The notes under the pieces: model-generated
What the model was told of the DNA's origin: nothing
The model's database searches: none
The model's input: only the letters and a program-made list of their open reading frames with translations
Program-made: the position numbers and the translations under genes
Origin: an alpha proteobacterium 3107
GTDB lineage: Bacteria > Pseudomonadota > Alphaproteobacteria > Rhodobacterales > Rhodobacteraceae
Assembly: GCA_001483205.1 (NCBI GenBank)
Contig: JPPB01000025.1
Location: 1 to 5,717, forward strand
Direction of reading: 5' to 3'
DNA: 5,717 nucleotides
Part shown: positions 1 to 4,725 of the stretch, in pieces
Position numbering within the stretch: position 1 is the first letter of the stretch
How the letters are laid out: every line of letters begins with the position of its first letter

Positions 1-679
1 ACTCATGCAGGCGGGCATTCGGTGCAAAGCGGCACAACCGGTTGCGGGTCTCTGCATCCAGCCTCGCCCCGCCGATCAGGATCAGCCGCAAGCCCGGCCA
101 GACACCGCCGGGCGGTTCCGGCAACAGCCGTGCCTGCGCGGGCGTGGCATAGAGAATGCTGACCGCCGCGCGCCCCAGACGCGCCGCCTGCCGGTCCGGT
201 CTCACCCCGGCCAGCAGATGCAGATCAGCCCCCAGATGCAGCGCCTCGGCAGCGGCGTAAAGCGCCAGCGAGTGGCTGAGCGCCCCCAGCACCGCATAGC
301 TGTCATGCGCGCCGACCCGCCAGGTGCCCGCGTTCTGTCGGATGCTTGCACACCAACTTTGCTGGCTGCGCTCGATCATCCGGGGGGTGCCGCTGGTGCC
401 GGAGGTCAGACAGCACAGAGAGGGCCGGGCGGGGGACATAAATGGTCGCTCGGCGCTGTATCCCGGCGGGGCGACGCAAAACCCCCGGCAGGCGATGCCC
501 CCCGGATAGATGGCGGTGATTGCCTCTGCCGCAGGTGTGTCGGGGATGAGGACGGCCCCGCCCCCCCTTTGGCCGCGCCGCGCCACCCTGTCACCCGACG
601 GGGCAAAGACCGCCGCCTCTTCCCGCCAGAGCAGCCGCCCCGAAGACCGCTCTGTGATGGCTGAGCCGGGGCGCGTCAT
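1..679 (-). CDS. Compact AMP-binding (adenylate-forming) enzyme, 3' end outside window
   Basis: The gene runs leftward off the window; 226 N-terminal residues are visible. Residues 92-100 read TSGTSGTPR, the phosphate-binding A3 loop of the adenylate-forming superfamily (acyl-CoA synthetases, MenE-like ligases, NRPS A-domains), with Arg in place of the common Lys. The following segment (SHSLALYAAAEALHLGAD, about 135-152; ILYATPAQARLL, about 175-186; LRLILIGGARLD, about 197-208) matches the order expected of this fold, up to the LxGGApL-type loop. Such enzymes activate a carboxylic acid with ATP and then pass it to CoA or a carrier protein; the substrate cannot be read here. The A3 loop lies only about 90 residues from the start, against roughly 150-190 in full-length acyl-CoA synthetases, so this is a short form. 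ATG at 679 is the first possible start after the in-frame TGA at 716-718. It has no convincing Shine-Dalgarno sequence, which suggests translational coupling to the 62-residue gene 36 bp upstream. No signal peptide is seen. Confidence 0.85.
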   Translation of the reverse strand, partial: MTRPGSAITERSSGRLLWREEAAVFAPSGDRVARRGQRGGGAVLIPDTPAAEAITAIYPGGIACRGFCVAPPGYSAERPFMSPARPSLCCLTSGTSGTPRMIERSQQSWCASIRQNAGTWRVGAHDSYAVLGALSHSLALYAAAEALHLGADLHLLAGVRPDRQAARLGRAAVSILYATPAQARLLPEPPGGVWPGLRLILIGGARLDAETRNRLCRFAPNARLHE

Positions 680-715
680 CCTACAGCCGGTTGATGGCCG
701 GACGGGGGCGGGCGG

Positions 716-904
716 TCATGGCCCGAGCGCCTCTGCCGCCTTAGCCGCCATCAGAATTTCCCCGGCAATGTCGCGGGCCTCTTCCGGGTCGAAATCCATG
801 GGAATTTCGGTTTGACCACCGGAGACGAACAGGCGCACCATGCCCTGATCGGTCGGCCCGATTTGCAGGGTCGCCTCCAGCTCCCGTTCCGTGTTGATGC
901 CCAT
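716..904 (-). CDS. Small conserved acidic protein, 62 aa (possibly DUF6324 family)
   Basis: The product is 62 residues, begins MGINTERELEATLQIGPTDQ and ends in a helical, Ala/Glu-rich tail (EEARDIAGEILMAAKAAEAL). It has no signal peptide, membrane segment, cysteine or known catalytic motif. The central part (residues 14-39) looks like a small beta unit with the phrase TEIPMDFDPEEA. From memory it resembles a short Rhodobacteraceae family of unknown function (DUF6324); I could not check this. The start is well supported: AGAGG at 911-915 sits 6 bp upstream of the ATG. It is the first gene of a likely two-gene transcript with the AMP-binding enzyme. Both are in the same frame, with only this gene's TGA and 12 open codons between them. 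Codon use and the good ribosome binding site argue for a real gene. No function is assigned. Confidence 0.75.
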   Translation of the reverse strand: MGINTERELEATLQIGPTDQGMVRLFVSGGQTEIPMDFDPEEARDIAGEILMAAKAAEALGP

Positions 905-920
905 TGTGCGCCTCTTTGCG

Positions 921-953
921 GCCCGGTGTCCGGGCTATCGGGTATGACACCGG
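921..953 (-). promoter_or_regulatory. Two overlapping, mutually exclusive hairpins upstream of the 62-aa gene
   Basis: CCGGTGTC at 923-930 and GACACCGG at 946-953 form a perfect 8-bp inverted repeat with a 15-nt loop. Inside it, GCCCGG (921-926) and CCGGGC (930-935) form a perfect 6-bp hairpin with a TGT loop. The two share bases 923-930, so only one can form at a time. They lie 17-50 bp upstream of the start codon of the small gene. A TTGCAA at 955-960 could be its -35 box, but no good -10 box follows, so it is unclear whether the dyad is an operator in DNA or a leader structure in mRNA. Confidence 0.4.
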
Positions 954-982
954 ATTGCAAGGGCGGGGGGCGCTTTGGCCTG

Positions 983-1010
983 CGGGGGCGGATTCCGCAC
1001 CCCGCCCCCG
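983..1010. repeat. GC-only inverted repeat in the divergent region before tRNA-His
   Basis: CGGGGGCGG at 983-991 and CCGCCCCCG at 1002-1010 form a perfect 9-bp stem with a 10-nt loop (992-1001). There is no T-run on either side, so it is not a typical intrinsic terminator. It lies between the 62-aa gene and the possible tRNA promoter and may insulate the two divergent units or bind a regulator; its role is unknown. Confidence 0.35.
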
Positions 1011-1018
1011 ATGTTCGC

Positions 1019-1047
1019 TTGCATTCGCCCGCCGGGGCGGATACATC
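1019..1047 (+). promoter_or_regulatory. Possible promoter of tRNA-His
   Basis: TTGCAT at 1019-1024 and TACATC at 1042-1047 are spaced by 17 bp and end 11 bp before the first base of the mature tRNA. The -35 keeps the TTG that dominates sigma-70 boxes in Alphaproteobacteria; the -10 matches the consensus at only about half its positions. Spacing and position relative to the tRNA are the main support. Confidence 0.35.
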
Positions 1048-1058
1048 GCGCAAACAGT

Positions 1059-1135
1059 GCCGCCTTAGCTCAGTTGGTCAGAGCGCTGGATTGTGGATCC
1101 AGAGGTCCCCCGTTCAAGCCGGGGAGGCGGTACCA
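1059..1135 (+). tRNA. tRNA-His (anticodon GTG), CCA encoded
   Basis: A complete 77-nt cloverleaf folds by hand. The acceptor stem is GCCGCCT (1059-1065) with AGGCGGT (1125-1131); the D stem is GCTC/GAGC (1068-1071, 1081-1084); the anticodon stem is CTGGA/TCCAG around the loop TTGTGGA, with anticodon GTG at 1093-1095; the T stem is CCCCG/CGGGG around TTCAAGC. Discriminator A73 is at 1132 and CCA is encoded at 1133-1135. The first pair is G1:U72. The base before G1 is T and the discriminator is A, so the otherwise near-universal G-1:C73 of tRNA-His is absent. This is the form known from a clade of Alphaproteobacteria whose histidyl-tRNA synthetase uses other acceptor-end determinants. No strong intrinsic terminator follows directly. 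Confidence 0.97.
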
Positions 1136-1212
1136 TCCCTGTCTGCGCTGATTGCCAACACCCGGCCCGAAACCGGCCCGCGCCGTGATTTTCCCTGTTT
1201 GCGTCACGCCGA

Positions 1213-1242
1213 TGTCACGGCCCGCATTTACGGGCGGTGATA
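1213..1242 (+). promoter_or_regulatory. Long imperfect dyad between tRNA-His and the phosphatase-like gene
   Basis: TGTCAC-G-GCCCG (1213-1224) pairs with CGGGC-G-GTGATA (1231-1242) around a CATTTA loop. This gives 11 base pairs, one of them G:U, interrupted by one G/G mismatch. It ends 50 bp upstream of the phosphatase-like ATG and is followed by AATCCTTT rather than a run of T. It could end tRNA-His transcription in a U-poor manner, act as an operator for the downstream gene, or form a leader structure. Confidence 0.35.
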
Positions 1243-1292
1243 AATCCTTTAGCGGAACATCGGGAAAACCGCAAAACCCTGTGGAGCACGCA

Positions 1293-2129
1293 ATGAAAGA
1301 CAAACTGCTTCTGATCATTCTTGACGGTGTGCCGTGGCGCAACTGGCGCAGGCTGTTCGGCAATCTGGAAGGATGGGTTGACAGCGGCGACGCGCGCGTC
1401 TGGCGGATGCGCTCGGTGCTGCCGTCCACCTCGGCCTGTTGCTATGCCTCTATCCACAGCGGCGTCGTGCCCGCCGTTCACGGCTGCACCGGAAATGACA
1501 ACATCTTTCACCTGGGCCTGCCGGATGTGTTTTCGCAGGTGCGCGCCGGGGGCGGCATTACCGGGGCGGTCACGCTGTCCTGGTGGTCGGAATTTTTCAA
1601 CCGCGCGCCTTTCGATCCGGTCCGCGACATCGAATATGATGAGCCGGACAGCGCCGCGATCAACCATGGTCGCTTTCACACCATGACCGGCTATAACCGG
1701 GACAACTACATGAACCCGTCCGATGCTGATCTTTATGCGACGCTGACCATGCTGACAGAGCGGTTCGCCCTGAACTACGGCATTCTGCACACCTGCACCC
1801 TGGACAGCACCGGGCACAAATACGGCCATGACTGTATCGAGATGGACCGGGCGTGCTTTATCGCCGACGAACAGCTTGCGCCCTATATCAGGCGCTGGCG
1901 AGAGGCCGGATACGAGGTGATCGTCACTGCCGATCACGGGCAGAGCGACCGGGGCCATCACGGTGGGCGTGGCGGGGACCAGCAGGATGTTGCGCTCTAT
2001 TATTTCGGCGATGCCCGGGGGCCTGATGACGGGGTGGTTCTGGATCAGACCCAACTGGCCCCGACGATCCTTGGCAGGCTGGGCGCTGAAATTCCGGCGA
2101 CGATGACGGGCAAGGTGTTTCTGGGCTGA
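1293..2129 (+). CDS. Alkaline phosphatase superfamily protein (type I phosphodiesterase/nucleotide pyrophosphatase-like), 278 aa
   Basis: The fold is recognised from its metal-binding motifs in order: LLIILDG (first aspartate D11); a nucleophile loop LPSTSACCYASIHSGVVPAVHG (about 43-64) matching the phosphodiesterase pattern P-x-x-[TS]...S-I-x-[TS]-G-x-x-P-x-x-H-G; DSTGHKYG (D171, H175); and VTADHGQSD (D214, H215), with H222/H223 nearby. By alignment the nucleophile should be S47. The family cleaves phosphomonoesters, phosphodiesters or phosphonates with two metals, usually zinc; the substrate here is unknown. No signal peptide is present, so the enzyme is probably cytoplasmic, unlike many relatives. 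At 278 residues it is shorter than typical nucleotide pyrophosphatases and lacks a large insert. The positions usually held by Pro-Asn after the nucleophile are Cys-Cys (49-50). The start is set by GGAG at 1283-1286, 6 bp before the ATG. It seems monocistronic, between tRNA-His and a convergent operon. A 2,3-bisphosphoglycerate-independent mutase or phosphonoacetate hydrolase-like role is less likely given the size but not excluded. Confidence 0.88.
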   Translation: MKDKLLLIILDGVPWRNWRRLFGNLEGWVDSGDARVWRMRSVLPSTSACCYASIHSGVVPAVHGCTGNDNIFHLGLPDVFSQVRAGGGITGAVTLSWWSEFFNRAPFDPVRDIEYDEPDSAAINHGRFHTMTGYNRDNYMNPSDADLYATLTMLTERFALNYGILHTCTLDSTGHKYGHDCIEMDRACFIADEQLAPYIRRWREAGYEVIVTADHGQSDRGHHGGRGGDQQDVALYYFGDARGPDDGVVLDQTQLAPTILGRLGAEIPATMTGKVFLG

Positions 2130-2130
2130 A

Positions 2131-2143
2131 AGACCTTTGCATA
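2131..2143 (+). repeat. 13-bp intergenic repeat, copy 1 (AGACCTTTGCATA)
   Basis: AGACCTTTGCATA begins two bases after the phosphatase-like stop codon and occurs again, in the same orientation, at 4606-4618. It is conspicuously AT-containing for this GC-rich DNA. It might be a decayed insertion-sequence end, a protein site or chance. Confidence 0.4.
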
Positions 2144-2152
2144 TTGATCGCG

Positions 2153-2184
2153 CCGGGCAGCCGCCTGCCTGGGCGGGCGCTTTT
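2153..2184 (+). terminator. Probable terminator of the phosphatase-like gene
   Basis: CCGGGCAG (2153-2160) pairs with CTGCCTGG (2165-2172) around a CCGC tetraloop, eight pairs with one G:U, starting 23 bp after the stop codon. A TTTT run follows at 2181-2184, separated from the stem by eight GC-rich bases. The stem is strong but the T-run is short and offset, so termination may be partial. Confidence 0.45.
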
Positions 2185-2247
2185 CCCGACATTTCACACT
2201 GGCGATGGTCTTTCCATAAAGCCAATACGTTGCAATAGGTTGAGGCG

Positions 2248-2270
2248 CTGCCCGGTGTTCCGCCGGGCGG
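2248..2270. repeat. Inverted repeat in the convergent intergenic region
   Basis: GCCCGG (2250-2255) and CCGGGC (2263-2268) are a perfect 6-bp stem around TGTTCCG, extendable by a T:G and a C:G pair to 2248-2270. It has no T-run on either strand. It sits near the middle of the 225-bp gap between the convergent phosphatase-like gene and dsbA-like gene, and may help separate the two transcripts. The rest of this gap (about 2185-2320) shows no gene. Confidence 0.3.
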
Positions 2271-2320
2271 GGCATTCGGGGGGCGATACAGCCTTATACA
2301 GAAGTCTTCTCAATGGGATG

Positions 2321-2350
2321 GGCGGCGCGCGCCCCCTGTGCGCTGCTGCC
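2321..2350 (-). terminator. Hairpin directly after the DsbA-like gene, possible 3' end
   Basis: GGCGGC (2321-2326) pairs with GCTGCC (2345-2350) with one G:U. After a one-base bulge, GCGC (2327-2330) pairs with GCGC (2340-2343) around a 9-nt loop. On the minus strand it starts 4 bp after the DsbA-like stop codon. No U-run follows, so it may stabilise a 3' end or be a Rho-dependent stop rather than a classic terminator. Confidence 0.35.
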
Positions 2351-2354
2351 CCGC

Positions 2355-3113
2355 TCAGCCGTCGCGGGCGGCGCTGACCAGTTCCCGCATGGCGTCGAGC
2401 GGCAGATAGCCCCGGATCATCGCATCACCCAGCACAAATGCCGGTGTGCCGTTGATCCCCAAGACCTGAGCAAGTGCCCGGTTGGCAGCGATTTCAGCAG
2501 CAACCTCCCCGCTGTCCATCCGCTCAATGACCGCCCCGGCGTCAAGCCCGTGCCCCTCTGCCAGCCCGCGCAGGGAATCGGTTGTCACCTGGCCGCGAAA
2601 CGCCATCAGCTCATCGCCGATCCCCTCATAGGCCTCCCGCCCCGCAACCTGCCTGACCGCAATGGCGAATTTCGCCGACAGGTCCGACTGTTCGCCCAGG
2701 ATCGGAAATTCCTTGACGATCAGCCGGATATTGCCGTCCGAGGCAATCAGTTCGGCGATTTCGGGATGTGCCCGCCGACAATAGCCACAGCGGTAATCTA
2801 TAAACTCGACCAGCGTCACATCGCCGTCCGGGTTGCCACCGACATGGGACGCGCCGTCATTATAGATCGCCCCGGCATTGTCCCGAATCAGGTCCGCATC
2901 CTGCTGTTCCTGCGACGCCCGGCGGCGCTGTTCCAGCACCTCGGACACTTCAATCAGCACTTCGGGGTTTTCAAGAAGATACGAGCGGATTTCAGCATGA
3001 AGGGCGGCGCGGCCCTCTGCGGACAGGTTTTGCGGATCAAAGGCCGCGGCGGCGGTCGCCAGACCGGTGGCCAGAAAGGCAATCAGCATCAGGAAGCGCA
3101 TCATGTGCATCAT
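2355..3113 (-). CDS. Periplasmic DsbA-family thiol-disulfide oxidoreductase with ScsC-like N-terminus
   Basis: The 252-residue product starts with a signal peptide (charged start, hydrophobic LMLIAFLATGLATAAAA, likely cleavage near residues 23-24). A helical segment follows (about 28-75, LSAEGRAALHAEIRSYLLENPE), similar to the N-terminal domain of ScsC-type proteins, where it drives oligomerisation. The thioredoxin fold carries the redox motif C-G-Y-C at 109-112 (after VEFIDYR), an alpha-helical insert, and the cis-proline loop GTPAF with P224. It should form, shuffle or reduce disulfides in exported proteins; direction cannot be read from sequence, although CGYC occurs in both oxidases and isomerases. 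The first of four clustered ATGs is chosen because GGAGA (3123-3127) lies 9 bp upstream; the others would be too far away. That ribosome binding site overlaps the end of the M48 gene, whose TAA is only 6 bp from this ATG, so the two are co-transcribed and probably translationally coupled. Confidence 0.93.
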   Translation of the reverse strand: MMHMMRFLMLIAFLATGLATAAAAFDPQNLSAEGRAALHAEIRSYLLENPEVLIEVSEVLEQRRRASQEQQDADLIRDNAGAIYNDGASHVGGNPDGDVTLVEFIDYRCGYCRRAHPEIAELIASDGNIRLIVKEFPILGEQSDLSAKFAIAVRQVAGREAYEGIGDELMAFRGQVTTDSLRGLAEGHGLDAGAVIERMDSGEVAAEIAANRALAQVLGINGTPAFVLGDAMIRGYLPLDAMRELVSAARDG

Positions 3114-3119
3114 GTCTGG

Positions 3120-4475
3120 TTATCTCCGTTTCTGTGCGGCCTCTGCCGCGTTCAATACATCCTGCGCCCGGTTCCACGCCTGCGACCCCTGTTCCAACAG
3201 ATCGCTTGCCCGTTTCGCATGAATCGCCGCATCCTTCAGACGCCCGATCAGCGCGAAACGCTCTGCGGTTGCCAGCGACGCCATGCCGTCATTGCCAAGC
3301 CGCGCATGGGCCAGCGCCAGATCACGCAGCATCCGGGGCTGAAACGGATCATGGGCGCGGGCGCGCTCCAGCACTTCAAGCGCGCGGCGATTGTCGGCGG
3401 TGGTATCAAGGGCCAGCAACGCCCGGCCATGACCTGCCAGTATCAGCGGCTCTTTCGGCGCAAGGCTGACCGCGCGCGCATAGGCATCGGCGGCGGCGGC
3501 AAACTGTCTGGCTTCGTGCAGTATCTGGCCCTTCAGCTCGCTGACATAGGCATCATCGGGCCGGGCGCGCATCAGGGCGTCCATATTGGCAATCGCCCGG
3601 TCGAAATCGGACAGGCGGTGATAGGCGACGGCGCGCTGCATCAGGGTGATGGAATCCGGCTCTTTTGACTCCAGCCTGCGGATGACCCGCCCCGGATTGC
3701 CCAGAAACGCATCGAGCTTGCCGCGCGCGCGGGCGAACCAATAGGCGCTGTCGTCGTCGGCCCCGGTGCTCTGCACGTCAAGGGCGGCGGCGTATCCGCG
3801 CACGACCCGCAGGCGTTCGCGGGTCAGGGGGTGGGTGCGCGCGTAAGGATCCTGACGGCTCTCGCTCAGCGTATCCTGCCCCTTGAAGATTTCCAGCACA
3901 TCCGCCAGCGCGAGGGGATTGACCCCGGCCCGGGCCATATAGCGCACGGCGGCCTGATCGGCGGCGTTTTCCTCATCTCTGGTATGGGCCAGAAACAACC
4001 GCTCTGCGGTGCTGGCGCTTCCCAAGACAAAACCGGTGGCCGCCTGGGTGTTTCCGGCGGCGGCGAGGATACCCGAGAGCAACACGCCAAGGGTGGTGGC
4101 AGTCTGGGCGTTCCGGGCGCTCACCGTGCGCCGGGCGATGTGCCCGTTGGCGATATGGGCGGCCTCATGGGCGATGATCGCCTGAAACATCTCTGGCGTG
4201 TCGAGCCTTCTGACCAGCCCCGAATGCAGGAAAATATGCGCGCCATCGACGACGAAGGCATTCAGCGACGGATTGTTGATCAGCAGGATTTTCACCGTGT
4301 CGGGGGACAGACCGGCGGCGTCGAGGATCGGGCGCGCGAGGGTGCCGAGCGAATGTTCAATCTCGGCGTCCCGGATGAGGCCCTGAGCGCGGGCCGGAAG
4401 GGTGGTCAGAAGGCACAGCAACAGCGCGCCGATGGCAATCGGAAAAGCTCTGGGCATGAGGTTCAGACCTGTCAT
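3120..4475 (-). CDS. Secreted M48 zinc metalloprotease with TPR repeats (BepA/YfgC-like)
   Basis: The 451-residue product has a signal peptide (PIAIGALLLCLLTTLPARA, cleavage near ARA|QG). The M48 domain shows the zinc motif HEAAH at 103-107, the third ligand in TRDEENAAD (probably E169, with D173), and the THPLTRERL motif at about 214-222 that also binds near the active site in BepA. Residues about 236-451 form tetratricopeptide-like helical pairs (for example FDRAIANMDALMRARPDDAY, FAAAADAYARAVSLAPKEP). Length and order match Escherichia coli BepA (about 487 aa), a periplasmic protease and chaperone that helps assemble or degrade the outer-membrane protein LptD. A role in outer-membrane protein quality control is therefore likely. 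ATG 4475 is preferred for the GGAAGG at 4479-4484, although that is only 3 bp away; ATG 4457 (445 aa) also gives a good signal peptide. It is the first gene of an operon with the DsbA-like gene. Confidence 0.92.
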   Translation of the reverse strand: MTGLNLMPRAFPIAIGALLLCLLTTLPARAQGLIRDAEIEHSLGTLARPILDAAGLSPDTVKILLINNPSLNAFVVDGAHIFLHSGLVRRLDTPEMFQAIIAHEAAHIANGHIARRTVSARNAQTATTLGVLLSGILAAAGNTQAATGFVLGSASTAERLFLAHTRDEENAADQAAVRYMARAGVNPLALADVLEIFKGQDTLSESRQDPYARTHPLTRERLRVVRGYAAALDVQSTGADDDSAYWFARARGKLDAFLGNPGRVIRRLESKEPDSITLMQRAVAYHRLSDFDRAIANMDALMRARPDDAYVSELKGQILHEARQFAAAADAYARAVSLAPKEPLILAGHGRALLALDTTADNRRALEVLERARAHDPFQPRMLRDLALAHARLGNDGMASLATAERFALIGRLKDAAIHAKRASDLLEQGSQAWNRAQDVLNAAEAAQKRR

Positions 4476-4515
4476 TGACCTTCCGCAGCCGCGTCGGTTA
4501 ACCGGGACAGGGATG

Positions 4516-4545
4516 ACTTTACAGAGGGTTCGGCGCAAAGTGCAA
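4516..4545 (-). promoter_or_regulatory. Possible promoter of the M48-DsbA operon
   Basis: Read on the minus strand, TTGCAC (4545-4540) and TAAAGT (4521-4516) are spaced by 18 bp, and the -10 lies about 40 bp upstream of the preferred ATG. The -10 matches TATAAT at four of six positions; the -35 keeps TTG. It is the best candidate I see in the gap. Confidence 0.35.
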
Positions 4546-4605
4546 GGCGTGGTGTGCGTTATGCCCTGATTGTGATCTTCGCGGGCGATGTGGCCGGGGC
4601 ATAAG

Positions 4606-4618
4606 AGACCTTTGCATA
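4606..4618 (+). repeat. 13-bp intergenic repeat, copy 2 (AGACCTTTGCATA)
   Basis: This is identical to 2131-2143 and in the same orientation, here within the 250-bp divergent gap between the M48 and amidase genes. The extended copy reads GAGACCTTTGCATAAT (4605-4620). Its end, CATAAT at 4615-4620, matches a sigma-70 -10 box at five of six positions for the amidase, but no -35 is seen 16-18 bp upstream. The remaining part of the gap (4621-4710) contains no gene or clear promoter. Confidence 0.4.
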
Positions 4619-4725
4619 ATGGTGCATCGGCAACCAAACCATCCGCCTGGCGCGCGCGCCCTTCGGGGTATGGCCAATGCCTGCGAGATGGTTAATATGT
4701 GCCCGTCCCTGGGGAGTTCGGGCAG

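Noticed and set aside
5..664. Open frame of about 220 codons on the plus strand at the left edge
   Set aside because: It is antisense to the AMP-binding enzyme, whose TSGTSGTPR loop and flanking motifs are unmistakable; the plus-strand product is Arg/Pro/Gln-rich without motifs.
1152..1292. Extension of the phosphatase-like protein to an upstream TTG at 1152
   Set aside because: The extra 47 residues have no family similarity, cover the dyad at 1213-1242, and the ATG at 1293 has GGAG at ideal spacing and starts directly at the first conserved strand.
1215..2225. Open frame of about 336 codons on the minus strand opposite the phosphatase-like gene
   Set aside because: The plus-strand frame carries all superfamily metal motifs and a good ribosome binding site; the antisense product is low-complexity in character and has no recognisable domain.
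2301..2310. Short palindrome GAAGTCTTC in the convergent gap as a regulator site
   Set aside because: It is too short, lies between two convergent gene ends, and has no second copy, so a regulatory role is not supported.
2313..3668. Open frame of about 450 codons on the plus strand opposite the DsbA-like and M48 genes
   Set aside because: It runs antisense across two genes with clear motifs and signal peptides, crosses their junction, shows no family motif, and is the expected by-product of GC-rich codon bias.
4476..4637. Extension of the M48 protein to an upstream TTG at 4637
   Set aside because: It would place 54 unrelated residues, including several cysteines, in front of a good signal peptide and would cover the probable promoter and the 13-bp repeat.
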